64,000 nucleotides of DNA from Corallococcus macrosporus (GCF_017302985.1 NZ_JAFIMU010000007.1:3301001-3365000), one strand, 5' to 3'. Counted from the stretch's first letter, positions 7,716 to 16,467 are shown. The notes: generated from the letters alone by a model not told the origin. Numbers and translations: made by a program.

Positions 7716-9161
7716 ATGTCGCTGCGAATCCCGACCGGAGTCTCCACTCCGCGCCTCACGCCCGCGAATGCCCCCGCCGCCGCGCCCGCGAACACCGCGG
7801 TGCCCGCCGGGGCGGACCTCCCCACCAGCGCACCCGCCGCCAACGTCGTGGCGCCCACGGGCGGAAGCTGGAAGCGCTCCGCCACCAAGGAGGTGGCCAT
7901 CTCCGACCTCCAGCAGAAGTTCGGCTGGACGGATGAGAGCTGGCAGGGGCGCCTGCTGCACGCGGCGGACGAAGGCGCCGACGGGACCCGTTCCCAGAAC
8001 GGCCAGGTGTCCGCGGCGGAGCTGGAGGCGTACCTCTCCGCGCCCACTGACGCGCAGTTCCTCACGTCCACGGCGCTCCAGCAGCAGCGCACGGCGCTCG
8101 ACGCGAAGCTCGCCGGGGGCGCGCAGTCCGCCAAGGTGGACAGCTTCGAGAGCCCCTGGCAGCAGTCGGTGGCGAAGCGCGCGGACCTGCTGGGCGGCAA
8201 CGGCGACGGGCAGCTCTCCGCGGACGAGCTGACGGCGTACATCAACGCGTCCAAGGCGAACCAGGCCAAGGGCACGGGCACCGCCGCGAACACGCAGTGG
8301 GTGCCGGATCAGCAGATGGCCGCCTTCCAGAGCCGCGTGGCGGAGGTCGCGGGAGAGGTGGACCCGCTCCAGGGCGTGGGCGCGCAGGGCGCGACGCCCG
8401 GGCTGAACATGGTGAAGGAGTACTCGCGCACGCTGATGGACACGGACAAGAACGTGCCCACGTTCGTGAGCTACCTGCTGTCCGCGGCGGACGTGAAGGA
8501 GACGCCCGCGGACGTCAGCCGGCTGGAGAGCACCTTCGTGCGCGACCCGGAGCTGAAGCAGGGCGGCGTGGTGGACTCCGACTACAACAACACCGGCTTC
8601 GACCGGGGACACATGAAGGCGGCCGAGGACTCGCCCACGCAGGCGGCGATGGACGAGAGCCACTACATGAGCAACATCGCGCCCCAGCACGGCAACCACA
8701 ACCAGCAGGTGTGGCGCACGCTGGAGCGCGGCGTGTCCGAGCTGGTGAAGGAGACCGGCGGCAAGGCCTACATCGTCACGGGCAACCTGTACCTGGACGA
8801 CAAGGGCAAGCCGCTGCCGCCCGAGTCCCTCCAGACGACGGGCTCGAAGGAAGACCGGCGCATCGCGGTCCCCACGCACAACTTCAAGACGGTGCTGCTG
8901 GAGCTGCCCAACGGCAACCTGACGATGTTCGCGTACATGGTGCCGAACCTGAAGGACGGCCCCTCCAAGAAGGAGGACATCCTCCCGCTGCTCCAGGAGT
9001 CGCGCGTGCCGGTGGACCAGCTGGAAGGGCTGCTGGGCCAGGACCTCTACGCGCAGCTTCCCGAGAGCGTGCAAGCGAAGCTGGAGAAGGACACCTCCGC
9101 CGCGGGCGTCTTCCAGCAGCAGAGCCTCTACGAGTCCGCGACGCTGCTGCGCGCGCCCTGA
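7716..9161 (+). CDS. DNA/RNA non-specific endonuclease (NUC1 family) with EF-hand-like repeats
   Basis: This 481-residue protein contains the active-site motif TGFDRGHMKAAED (DRGH at 296-299, His299 the expected general base) and the metal-binding strand HYMSNIAPQHGNHNQQVW (316-333) with the conserved Asn. These define the beta-beta-alpha-metal (NUC1/EndA) nucleases. Before the nuclease domain lie two EF-hand-like segments: AADEGADGTRSQNGQVSAAE (about 83-102) and LLGGNGDGQLSADELTAY (159-176), the second a good Ca2+ loop. The first 50 residues are Pro/Ala/Thr-rich with no signal peptide, so secretion by another route is possible but unproven. It should cleave DNA and RNA in a metal-dependent manner. 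Calcium control is an inference from the EF-hands. Confidence 0.88.
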   Translation: MSLRIPTGVSTPRLTPANAPAAAPANTAVPAGADLPTSAPAANVVAPTGGSWKRSATKEVAISDLQQKFGWTDESWQGRLLHAADEGADGTRSQNGQVSAAELEAYLSAPTDAQFLTSTALQQQRTALDAKLAGGAQSAKVDSFESPWQQSVAKRADLLGGNGDGQLSADELTAYINASKANQAKGTGTAANTQWVPDQQMAAFQSRVAEVAGEVDPLQGVGAQGATPGLNMVKEYSRTLMDTDKNVPTFVSYLLSAADVKETPADVSRLESTFVRDPELKQGGVVDSDYNNTGFDRGHMKAAEDSPTQAAMDESHYMSNIAPQHGNHNQQVWRTLERGVSELVKETGGKAYIVTGNLYLDDKGKPLPPESLQTTGSKEDRRIAVPTHNFKTVLLELPNGNLTMFAYMVPNLKDGPSKKEDILPLLQESRVPVDQLEGLLGQDLYAQLPESVQAKLEKDTSAAGVFQQQSLYESATLLRAP

Positions 9162-9179
9162 GCGTGCCTTCCCCGGGGC

Positions 9180-9863
9180 TCAGCGGCGCACGCGGTACCT
9201 GAGCCACACGATGCCGGCGTCCCGGCGCTCCACGTGGGTGAGCTCCAGCGCGGCGCCCATGCCGGTGGCGCCCTGGGGCCGGTCGAACAGGGTGGGCGTG
9301 CCGGGCAGGCCGTCGGCGGTGGGGTGCACGAGGAGGCTCACCTCGTCGATGAGGCCCGCGGCGAGGAACGAGCCGTTGATGCCACCGCCGCCCTCCAGCA
9401 GCACGGTCTTGATGCCGAAGGTGTCGCCGAGCGTCTTCAGCACGCGGGCGAAGTCGATGTCCTGCTTGCCGCCGAAGACATAGGAGACGCCGCGCTCGCG
9501 CAGGTGGGCCAGGTGCGCGTCGGGGACGGACTCGGTGAGCACGACGACGAGGTGGTCGTCGTCGATGGCGCCGGACTCCCAGCTCAGCTTGCCGTGGGCA
9601 TCCAGGGCGATGGCGTAGGACACCGCGTCCTTGCGAGCGACGAAGTCCGTGCGGGGCAGGGGCGCCGCGGGAGCCGGCTTGGGCACGTCCCCTTCCGCGG
9701 CGAAGTCCTCCATGGTGATGCGGCCGCACATCCACGCGTCCGCGTCGAAGGTGTCGGCGGTGCGCTCGTATTCACCGCGCATCGTCTGTTGATCCGGCCA
9801 GTGCTTGACGACGATGCGCCCGTCGATGGACGAGATCATGTGACAGATGACGTGGGGCTTCAT
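9180..9863 (-). CDS. Dihydrofolate reductase-like / RibD C-terminal domain reductase
   Basis: A 227-residue NADPH-dependent reductase of the RibD-C/DHFR-like superfamily. It starts MKPHVICHMISSIDGRIVVK, the typical 'xxxxSxDG' opening, and has the nucleotide-binding segment IKTVLLEGGGGINGSFLAAG near residues 151-170, followed by IDEVSLLVHPTADGLPGTPT. In riboflavin synthesis the RibD-C domain reduces the ribosylamino pyrimidine; stand-alone proteins of this size are usually of unknown substrate. No rib genes are next to it. It converges with the nuclease gene (18 bases between stops). Family is clear, physiological role is not. Confidence 0.85.
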   Translation of the reverse strand: MKPHVICHMISSIDGRIVVKHWPDQQTMRGEYERTADTFDADAWMCGRITMEDFAAEGDVPKPAPAAPLPRTDFVARKDAVSYAIALDAHGKLSWESGAIDDDHLVVVLTESVPDAHLAHLRERGVSYVFGGKQDIDFARVLKTLGDTFGIKTVLLEGGGGINGSFLAAGLIDEVSLLVHPTADGLPGTPTLFDRPQGATGMGAALELTHVERRDAGIVWLRYRVRR

Positions 9864-9984
9864 CGGGCGGCTCCGGAGCAGGGCCCGCCTTCAGGTGGCG
9901 GGCGGCGGAGCGCGGATGGTTTCCGAGGAGCCAGGGCCTGTCGAACCGAATCCGAGCCGGTCCGTTCACAATCCCGCGAGCTGG

Positions 9985-10233
9985 CTACTGCGTCGCGCCG
10001 GGAGCGTCGGAGGCCTCGGCGGTGGAGGCCTCCTTCGACGGAGCGGACTCCTCGGTCTCTGGCGACTTGAGGGGCTCGGACTCCTTCTCGCCGATCCGGA
10101 TGACCACGGGCTGCGTGATGGACTTACCGCCGAACGTGTTCGACGGAGTGGGACCGGCGGGGCTGCCCATGATGTCGAAGAAGGCGCAGCCAGCCAGGGT
10201 GAATAGCGGAACGACTGCGAGCAGACGGCGCAT
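9985..10233 (-). CDS. Small predicted lipoprotein
   Basis: An 82-residue protein whose N-terminus MRRLLAVVPLFTLAGCAFFD is a textbook signal peptide with lipobox LAGC. I chose the ATG at 10233 because it begins exactly at the positively charged n-region; an upstream in-frame start would add 14 residues before it. The mature part has a short VVIRIGEKESEPLKSPE stretch and then a Glu/Ser/Ala-rich low-complexity tail. I do not recognise the family. Confidence 0.7.
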   Translation of the reverse strand: MRRLLAVVPLFTLAGCAFFDIMGSPAGPTPSNTFGGKSITQPVVIRIGEKESEPLKSPETEESAPSKEASTAEASDAPGATQ

Positions 10234-10318
10234 GGAACAGGACCCCCGGGACCGGGTGGATGCGCGGGCATTCAACCGGACGCGCGGGTGGGAGGTCCAG
10301 GGCTGGAGGTGGGAGTCT

Positions 10319-10807
10319 TCAGACAGTGTCCGTCACCCGGGTGAACTCCATCACCCAGTTGGTCTCCCAGGTCTCGCCGTCGAGCGAGAAGGCCTGCTCC
10401 CACCGGGCCCGGTCGCTGCCCTGGCGGGTCCAGTGGAACACGACCTGGACCGGGCGGCCGCCTTCGGTGTCCTCGCCGTAGAAGCGGCCGTGGTCGCCCG
10501 TGAAGCCGCCGTGCACGGGCGGCTGGAGCACCGCGTGGCGGCTGTCGATCCAGTGGATGGACCAGCGGCGCTCCCGCGCGTCGAACAGGCGCAGCGCCAT
10601 GCCGGAGAAGCCCCGCTCGAAGACGGTCTCCTCGACGTTCGACAGGCCACCCAGGTGGGGCTGGCAGCGCATCCTCGACGTGAACACGTCCCAGTCATCA
10701 CTGCCCGTCAGTCGCTGCTTGAGCTTCCGGTTCACGCACGTCCACTCGCCCATGAGGAAGTCGAAGTCGTGCACGTCGCCGGTGGGGAGGGGAGGAAGGG
10801 GCTTCAT
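10319..10807 (-). CDS. DUF1579-like hypothetical protein
   Basis: A 162-residue soluble protein beginning with PTGDVHDFDFLMGEWTCVNRK. The 'FDFLxGxW' opening followed by alternating beta strands (ERRWSIHWIDSRHAVLQPP, RPVQVVFHWTRQG, WETNWVMEFTRV) is characteristic of small beta-barrel (calycin-like) proteins annotated DUF1579 and relatives. No signal peptide or catalytic motif is visible. It is the second gene of a minus-strand pair with the NIPSNAP-like gene 24 bases upstream, so the two are probably co-transcribed and may be under the MocR-type regulator encoded divergently. Function unknown. Confidence 0.7.
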   Translation of the reverse strand: MKPLPPLPTGDVHDFDFLMGEWTCVNRKLKQRLTGSDDWDVFTSRMRCQPHLGGLSNVEETVFERGFSGMALRLFDARERRWSIHWIDSRHAVLQPPVHGGFTGDHGRFYGEDTEGGRPVQVVFHWTRQGSDRARWEQAFSLDGETWETNWVMEFTRVTDTV

Positions 10808-10831
10808 GGAACAGGTCCTTTCTGGGGACGG

Positions 10832-11560
10832 TCAGCGCAGCTCGGAGCGCGCGGTGGGGGACAGCGTCAGGTGTTCAAGCGGTGCGCGCAGCCATGGCTG
10901 GAGCGGCTGCGCCCAGGCTTTCGATGCGGCCCGGCGTCGAAGGTGCTCGCGGTGATGTGCGGCGTCCGGGAAGACGGTGAGCCAGGCGAAGACGTGTTCG
11001 CCCGTGCGCACGGGCAGGGCAGGGAAGGTGTTCTCCGCGGGCTCGGTCTGGAACAGGGCCTTCGGTGCGGCGCCCAGCTCCGGGAGCAGCGGGTGCACGT
11101 GCTGCTTGAAGGAGGCCACGAGGGCGTCATCGGCGGGGGCCTTCAGGTAGCAGAGCGTCACCTCCACCCGGGAGTCCGGGCGCGCGTCCGTGCCGGGCGG
11201 TGGCCGAGGCGTGCAGGGATGCACGAGCCCTGCGTCCGGCCGCACGGGGCGCAGGAGGAGGACGTTGTCGGAGTCCAGCATGGTCGCGTTCGCGGCGTCG
11301 CGGTGCTCCTTCCACACCGGGCCGCCGTAGAACGCGCCCAGGGCCTCGCGTCGTGACGCCATGTCGCGGAAGCCTCGCATCCAGACGAACCGGTCCGGCC
11401 GGTCCTCGTCGCGGAACTGACCGATGACGTGCATCCCGGTGGCTTCCTGCGAATCGACGAAGGCCCGGTCGAAGAGCGAGAGGAGGACGTCACGTTGCCC
11501 GGGGCGCAGCGTGTACTGGCGCAGCTCGAGGACCGAGCAGCAGGCGGACTGTGACGGCAT
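10832..11560 (-). CDS. NIPSNAP family protein
   Basis: A 242-residue protein with the NIPSNAP signature at the N-terminus: VLELRQYTLRPGQRDVLLSL, followed by FRDEDRPDRFVWMRGFRDMA, the first of two ferredoxin-like alpha/beta modules; the second (VEVTLCYLKAPADDALVASF) begins near residue 132. The family has dimeric alpha-beta barrel folds without a firmly established enzymatic role. Start is ATG 11560. Its promoter region is shared with the divergent MocR-type regulator 92 bases away, which contains an inverted repeat, so regulation by that protein is plausible. Confidence 0.8.
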   Translation of the reverse strand: MPSQSACCSVLELRQYTLRPGQRDVLLSLFDRAFVDSQEATGMHVIGQFRDEDRPDRFVWMRGFRDMASRREALGAFYGGPVWKEHRDAANATMLDSDNVLLLRPVRPDAGLVHPCTPRPPPGTDARPDSRVEVTLCYLKAPADDALVASFKQHVHPLLPELGAAPKALFQTEPAENTFPALPVRTGEHVFAWLTVFPDAAHHREHLRRRAASKAWAQPLQPWLRAPLEHLTLSPTARSELR

Positions 11561-11603
11561 GAGGGCTTCCGGGGTGCGGGTGCGGGGACCATCCTTGGCA
11601 GGG

Positions 11604-11653
11604 AACTGGTAGGGTCATGAAGACCACTTTCGACAGAACTGGCCATACCAGTT
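11604..11653. promoter_or_regulatory. Putative MocR-type operator with three AACTGG half-sites
   Basis: AACTGG occurs at 11604-11609 and 11637-11642 (33 bases apart, about three helical turns), and the second forms an inverted repeat with CCAGTT at 11648-11653 across a 5-base spacer. The site lies between two divergent genes and runs into the TTG start codon of the regulator gene, as expected for autorepression. MocR/PdxR proteins are known to bind repeated half-sites of this sort; binding here is inferred. Confidence 0.5.
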
Positions 11654-13280
11654 GAAGACCTCCACCGGCGTCGCGTCCTCGCTCCTGCTGCGGCTCGATT
11701 CCCGGAGCCCCACGCCGCTCCACGAGCAGCTCTTCGAAGGCCTCCGAGCAAGGATCCTCGCGGGAGCATTGGCGCCCGGGCTGCGGATTCCGTCCTCCCG
11801 TCAGCTGGCCACCGAACTGGACGTGGCCCGCAGCACCGTCCTCCAGGCACTGGATGCGCTCACGGCGGAGGGCTACCTCGTGGCGAGCGCCGGCTCCTGC
11901 ACGCGAGTCGCGCCCGAGCTGCCCCTGCTCACCGGAGATTGGAGCCTGGCTCCCCGGCGCTCCCGTGAGTCCTGGCTCCCTGAGGCCGCGGAGAAACAGG
12001 GGCGCGGTGCATCGGCCCGGTCCGCCGTGCATGTCTCGCGCTCCGGGGACCGGGATCAAGGGTTCATGCCCCGTGTCCTGTGGAGGCCACGGCTTGCTGC
12101 CTCCGTGCGGGCGCTGAAGCCGGCGCCTGTGGGTGCTCCGCGACTGGGTTCGGCGCCTCGCGCGTTCCGGCCTGGTGTGCCCGCGCTCGACCTGTTCCCC
12201 ACCGCGCTCTGGGCCCGTACGGTGTCTCGCGTCCATGCTCGTGCGAGCACGGGGCTGCTCGATGGCGGTGACCCTTCGGGCCATGCGCCGCTGCGCGAAG
12301 CCATCGCCACCCATGTGTCCTCTTCGCGGGGTGTGCGCTGTGTCGCGGAGCAGGTCTTCGTCACCGCGGGCACCCAACAGGCCTTCGATGAAATCCTCCG
12401 GCTCGCGCTCGACCCGGGGGACTCCGTCTGGGTGGAGGACCCGGGCTATCCCGGTGCCCGTCGCGCCGTGCTCGCCGCGGGCGGCCGCCCCGTGCCCGTC
12501 CCCGTGGACTCGGAGGGGATTGATGTGGGAACGGGCATCGCTCGTGCTCCCAGGGCCCGTGTCGCGCTGGTGGCTCCTTCGCACCAGTACCCCCTGGGCG
12601 TCACGCTGAGCCTGGCGCGGCGGATGGCGCTGCTCCAGTGGGCCGGACGCACCCGCTCGCTGATCATCGAGGACGACTACGACAGCGAGTTCCGCCACCG
12701 GGGCCGCCCCCTCACCGCGCTCCAGGGGCTCGATGATGCCGGCTGCGTGGTCTACGTGGGCACGTTCAGCAAGTCGATGTTCCCCGGCCTGCGCCTGGGC
12801 TTCTTCATCGCGCCGCCCTCGTTGGTGGACGTCTTCTCCGCCGCTCGCGCCGCCGCGTCCGCGCCGGCCTCCGCGCTGGAGCAGGCCGCGCTCGCCGTGT
12901 TCCTCGCGGAGGGACACTTCGCTCGCCACCTGCGCCGCATGCGCGCGGCCTACCGTGAACGCGGCGAAGCCCTGCTCGACGCTTTGCGTGCTGACTGCTC
13001 GGGCGTCCTCACGCCCCGCCCCTGTGACACCGGCATGCAGGTGTGCGCATCGCTCGCGGCGCCGCTGTCCGACCTGCGCGTCCGCGATGAAGCGGCACGC
13101 AACGGCGTGGAGGTCGCCGCCCTGTCGGACTACTTCCTCGGACGGCGCCGCGAGTCCGGCCTCGTGTTCGGCTTCGGCGGTGTGCGCCCGGATGCCCTCC
13201 GCGCCGGGACGCGCACCCTGGCCCAGGTGCTCGACCTGACATCCCTTCCCGGGCCCGGGCCGTCTACGATGGCGCCATGA
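11652..13280 (+). CDS. MocR/PdxR-type GntR regulator with aminotransferase domain
   Basis: A 542-residue fusion. Residues about 15-90 form a GntR winged helix (PLHEQLFEGLRARILAG; IPSSRQLATELDVARST), a long low-complexity linker follows, and residues about 180-540 are a fold-type I aminotransferase domain. PLP-site residues are visible: HQYPLG (311-316), EDDYDSEFR (340-348) and the Schiff-base Lys374 in GTFSKSMFPGLRLGF. Such proteins sense pyridoxal phosphate or an amino compound and regulate PLP synthesis, GABA or taurine genes. None of those genes is adjacent, so the target is unknown; the divergent NIPSNAP gene is the obvious candidate. TTG 11652 is the only reasonable start before the HTH. 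It overlaps the next gene by four bases. Confidence 0.9.
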   Translation: MKTSTGVASSLLLRLDSRSPTPLHEQLFEGLRARILAGALAPGLRIPSSRQLATELDVARSTVLQALDALTAEGYLVASAGSCTRVAPELPLLTGDWSLAPRRSRESWLPEAAEKQGRGASARSAVHVSRSGDRDQGFMPRVLWRPRLAASVRALKPAPVGAPRLGSAPRAFRPGVPALDLFPTALWARTVSRVHARASTGLLDGGDPSGHAPLREAIATHVSSSRGVRCVAEQVFVTAGTQQAFDEILRLALDPGDSVWVEDPGYPGARRAVLAAGGRPVPVPVDSEGIDVGTGIARAPRARVALVAPSHQYPLGVTLSLARRMALLQWAGRTRSLIIEDDYDSEFRHRGRPLTALQGLDDAGCVVYVGTFSKSMFPGLRLGFFIAPPSLVDVFSAARAAASAPASALEQAALAVFLAEGHFARHLRRMRAAYRERGEALLDALRADCSGVLTPRPCDTGMQVCASLAAPLSDLRVRDEAARNGVEVAALSDYFLGRRRESGLVFGFGGVRPDALRAGTRTLAQVLDLTSLPGPGPSTMAP

Positions 13281-13861
13281 CCTGGCGTTCCCTCCTCCTC
13301 TCGCTGGCGCTGCTGGGCGCCGTGTCCGCATGCGGGCCGCGGCGCAGCGACCCCGCACGCGTGGCGGAGGACCTGATGCGCCCCGCGCCCGTGGGAGCCT
13401 TCGCCGCGGGCACACCTCCCGCCACCACCACGGACTGCACGGTGCGCACGGCGAAGACCTGCTTCGACCAGGCGCTCACCCTGCTGGCCACGAACGCTCA
13501 AGGCCCGGAGCGGCTGCGCGCGCTGTCGCTGATGGGCAAGGCGTGTGACGGACAGGTGAAGGACGCCTGCGCCTGGCTGTCCCAGCACGTGAAGGAGCCC
13601 CGGCGCGTGCGCGGTGGCCCGCCGGACGACCCGGTGTTCCAGGAGGCCTTCGAGCGTTGGCGCGAAGGCCGCAAGCACCATGTGCGCGTGACGTGCCGCC
13701 TGGTGCAGGGCGGCGTGCCCCAGCGCTGCGAGGTGCGCGAGGCGAACCTGCCCCCGGACCTGCTGGCGCAGGCGCTCAGCAACATCCAGGCTTCGCGCTA
13801 CGCGCTGCCCACCCTCGACGGAGAGCCCTTCGAATGCGACTGGACCATCGTCATCAAGTGA
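13277..13861 (+). CDS. Predicted lipoprotein with TonB-C-like C-terminus
   Basis: A 194-residue protein beginning MTWRSLLLSLALLGAVSACG, a lipoprotein signal peptide (Cys at 19). A central segment CFDQALTLLATNAQGPERLR ... GKACDGQVKDACAWL resembles Sel1/TPR helices with paired cysteines. The last 60 residues (VTCRLVQGGVPQRCEVREAN ... LDGEPFECDW) follow the beta-alpha-beta pattern of TonB C-terminal domains, where V.xxVxxDGxVxxxxV is usual. Its ATG overlaps the MocR stop (ATGA), and its own stop overlaps the GTG of the following metallo-beta-lactamase gene, so the three may be translationally coupled. Role unknown; the outer-membrane placement is inferred. Confidence 0.7.
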   Translation: MTWRSLLLSLALLGAVSACGPRRSDPARVAEDLMRPAPVGAFAAGTPPATTTDCTVRTAKTCFDQALTLLATNAQGPERLRALSLMGKACDGQVKDACAWLSQHVKEPRRVRGGPPDDPVFQEAFERWREGRKHHVRVTCRLVQGGVPQRCEVREANLPPDLLAQALSNIQASRYALPTLDGEPFECDWTIVIK

Positions 13862-14919
13862 CGCGGCTGTGGCCCGCGCTGGCCCTGTCGCTGTTCACGG
13901 GCTGCTTCGCCGGCACCGTGCACCGCGGCCCGGTGACGGACCACTTCGACGGCGAGTCGTTCCAGAACATCGGCGACGCGCCAAAGCTGTCCCCGCTCAC
14001 GCTGATCGCCGCCGTGATGGAGGAGAAGCGCGGCCCGTGGCGCGACTCCGCGGAGGAGCCGCCCGGCCCGAAGCCGCCCGAGCGCGTGGGCCCGGGACGG
14101 CTGCGCGTGACCTTCATCGGCCACGCCACGGTGCTGCTCCAGGCGGACGGCGTGAACGTGCTGACGGACCCCATCTACTCGGAGCGGGCGAGCCCCGTGT
14201 CCTTCGTGGGCCCCAAGCGCGTGCGCCCCCCGGGCATCCGCTTCGAGGACCTGCCGCCCATCGACGTCGTGGTGGTGAGCCACAACCACTACGACCACAT
14301 GGACCTGCCCACGCTGCGGCGGCTGGAGGCCGCGCACCACCCGCTCTTCGTCGTGGGCCTGGGCAACCGCGAGCTGCTGCGGGACGAGGGCTTCCAGCGC
14401 GTGGAGGAGCTGGACTGGTGGCAGGCCGCGAAGGACGGGCCGCCGGGGCTGAGGGTGTGGGCCGTGCCCGCGCAGCACCGCTCGAACCGCGGGCTGACGG
14501 ACCAGGAGGAGACGCTATGGGCGGGCTACGTGCTGGAGACGTCCGGCGGGCCGGTGCTCTTCGCGGGCGACACGGGGCTGGGGCCGCACTTCGACCGCAT
14601 CGCGGAGCGCTTCGGGCCCATGCGTCTGTCGGTGCTGCCCATCGGCGCGTTCCGTCCGCGCGTCCTGCACCCGGTGCACATGGGGCCGGAGGACGCGCTC
14701 CAGGCGCACCGCGTGCTGCGCTCGAGCACGTCGGTGGCGATGCACTACGGCACCTTCCCCATGGCGTGGGACGGCCAGGACGAAGCGAAGTACCTGCTCC
14801 TGCGGCTGCTGCTGAGGGAGGAGGTGCGGCCGCGCTTCTGGGCGCTCGGCTTCGGCGAGGGGCGGGACGTGGCACCGCTGGCGCCGGCGGATGACGGGCG
14901 GGCCGATGCCGGACGCTGA
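13858..14919 (+). CDS. Metallo-beta-lactamase fold lipoprotein (NAPE-PLD/UlaG-like)
   Basis: I start this gene at GTG 13858, overlapping the upstream stop codon, because it gives a signal sequence MTRLWPALALSLFTGCFAGT with a likely lipid-modified Cys; the open frame extends further upstream without a better start. The 353-residue protein carries FIGHATVLLQADGVNVLTDP (a Zn-hydrolase strand), the HNHYDHMD motif (HxHxDH), and downstream QHRSNRG, FAGDTGLG and MHYGTFPM segments supplying the other metal ligands. The overall order matches N-acyl-phosphatidylethanolamine phospholipase D-like and UlaG-like hydrolases. It probably hydrolyses a lipid or lactone from the periplasmic face. Substrate unknown. 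Confidence 0.82.
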   Translation: MTRLWPALALSLFTGCFAGTVHRGPVTDHFDGESFQNIGDAPKLSPLTLIAAVMEEKRGPWRDSAEEPPGPKPPERVGPGRLRVTFIGHATVLLQADGVNVLTDPIYSERASPVSFVGPKRVRPPGIRFEDLPPIDVVVVSHNHYDHMDLPTLRRLEAAHHPLFVVGLGNRELLRDEGFQRVEELDWWQAAKDGPPGLRVWAVPAQHRSNRGLTDQEETLWAGYVLETSGGPVLFAGDTGLGPHFDRIAERFGPMRLSVLPIGAFRPRVLHPVHMGPEDALQAHRVLRSSTSVAMHYGTFPMAWDGQDEAKYLLLRLLLREEVRPRFWALGFGEGRDVAPLAPADDGRADAGR

Positions 14920-15832
14920 GGGGGCGGTGCCGCCGGAGGTGGAGGCGCGGGAGAAGATGGACCGGGCGCGCGCGTTCATGCGCGCGGGGGAGGTGGAGGA
15001 CGCGATCCCCCTCTGCGACGAGGTGTACCGGCGCTTCACGCTGTCGAAGGCGCCAGCGCTCCAGCTCCAGGTGGCGCGGGCGCTGGCGTTCCGGGGCGCG
15101 GCGATCGCGGAGCAGGGGATGTACCACGAGGCGCTCGTCCACTTCGACGAGGTGGAGCGCCGCTTCTGGAGCCCGCGCAAGCCCGAGCTGTGGGAGGGCG
15201 TCGCGTGGGGCATGCTGTACCGGGCCCGCGTGCTGCTGGACCTGGACCGGGAGCCCATGTGCAGCAACTGGCTGGAGCGGATGCTGAGCCGCTTTGGTGC
15301 AGCCGCGCAGCGGCCCGACCTGCGCGTCCCGGTGGAGATGGCGCGCACGGCGGTGCTCGCCGCCCACAACCAGGGGCAGCGGTTCGAGGAGGCGCTGAGC
15401 CAGTCCGAGGAGCTCCTGAAGGGATACGACGGAAGCACCGACCCGTTCCTGGTGGAGCAGACGGCGGTGGCGCTGTTGCAGCGGGCCATCGCGCTCCAGG
15501 GGCTGGGGCACGTGGATGAAGCGCTGGAGGCGTTCGACGAGGTGGACGTGCGCTACAGCGAGGCGCCGGATCCGCGGCTGCGCGCCCTGGTCTCCACCGC
15601 GCTCATGGGCCGGGCCATCGTGCTGCTGCGGGAGGAGTTCCTGCCGGAGGCGCTCTCCGCGCTGGACGCCATCCTCGAACACGCCGGCCCGAACCCGGGA
15701 CGGCGTCTGCTGGAGCCCGTGAACTTCGCGAAGTTCCACCACGAGGTGGTCGAACGCCAGCTGCAGGTGGAGCGCGAGCGGGCGGCCCGCAGGCCGAAGC
15801 CCCCGCCCCTGGCGAAGCCGAAGCCGCGTTAG
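14891..15832 (+). CDS. TPR-repeat protein
   Basis: A 313-residue helical protein built of degenerate tetratricopeptide repeats: AREKMDRARAFMRAGEVEDA, ARALAFRGAAIAEQGMYHEA and RAIALQGLGHVDEALEAFDE show the helix-turn-helix spacing with small residues at the packing positions. The C-terminus is Arg/Pro/Lys-rich. ATG 14891 lies inside the end of the metallo-beta-lactamase gene (29-base overlap); ATG 14906 is an alternative. It probably mediates protein contacts. The stop overlaps that of the convergent Uma2-family gene by four bases, an unusually tight tail-to-tail arrangement. Confidence 0.75.
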   Translation: MTGGPMPDAEGAVPPEVEAREKMDRARAFMRAGEVEDAIPLCDEVYRRFTLSKAPALQLQVARALAFRGAAIAEQGMYHEALVHFDEVERRFWSPRKPELWEGVAWGMLYRARVLLDLDREPMCSNWLERMLSRFGAAAQRPDLRVPVEMARTAVLAAHNQGQRFEEALSQSEELLKGYDGSTDPFLVEQTAVALLQRAIALQGLGHVDEALEAFDEVDVRYSEAPDPRLRALVSTALMGRAIVLLREEFLPEALSALDAILEHAGPNPGRRLLEPVNFAKFHHEVVERQLQVERERAARRPKPPPLAKPKPR

Positions 15833-16416
15833 CCCGGAGGCGGAATCGACTTCCAGAGCCAACCCAGCCGCAGGTCCCGCTCCTCGAAGGGCGGGGCGCG
15901 GATGAGGTCATCCTCCTCGCTATAGACGCCCATCTCCATCCAGCGCCCCTCCCGCAGCTCGCTCACGGTGAGCGTGCGCGCGTCCAGGTCCACGAACCAC
16001 AGGTGCTTGATGCCGATGCGTGCGTAGAACGGACGCTTGATGCGCGTGTCGTAGGCCCGCGTGGACGGCGACAGGATTTCGCACGCCCAGTCGGGAACAT
16101 CCGTCCACTGGCCTTGGGGCATCAGGGGCACCCGTTCGCGCCGCCAGCCCGCGAGGTCCGGGATGAACTCCGGAGAGCCGCCGACCCGGATGCCGGGCTC
16201 GCTCATGATCCACCAGCCGCCCGGTTCCTCTCCGCTCAACTGGAGGATGTCATCCAGTTCGCGGTGAAGCTTGTATTCGAAGTGCCCATGCCCGGCCCGG
16301 GGCCGCGCATGCGTGTACAACGTCCCGTCGATGATCTCGCCCACCACGCCCTCGGGCAAGGCCTCGATGTCAGCGAGGGTCGCCGGACCCCCGAGTGGTT
16401 TCGCGCCATAGGCCAT
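15829..16416 (-). CDS. Uma2 family (DUF820) endonuclease-like protein
   Basis: A 195-residue protein of the Uma2/DUF820 family, a PD-(D/E)XK nuclease fold. Visible family features: VVGEIIDGTLYTHARPRAGH near the N-terminus, EFIPDLAGWRRERVP (the catalytic Asp strand), WACEILSPSTRAYDTRIKRP (the E-x-x-SPST signature) and YARIGIKHLWFVDLDARTLT. These proteins are abundant in Cyanobacteria and Myxobacteria, often in many copies, with unclear function. Start ATG 16416. It stands alone between two unrelated genes. Confidence 0.88.
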   Translation of the reverse strand: MAYGAKPLGGPATLADIEALPEGVVGEIIDGTLYTHARPRAGHGHFEYKLHRELDDILQLSGEEPGGWWIMSEPGIRVGGSPEFIPDLAGWRRERVPLMPQGQWTDVPDWACEILSPSTRAYDTRIKRPFYARIGIKHLWFVDLDARTLTVSELREGRWMEMGVYSEEDDLIRAPPFEERDLRLGWLWKSIPPPG

Positions 16417-16467
16417 GCCTGGAGTGTGGAGTTACCTCCACCGTCTGACAAGCCGCCGCCAGGACGG

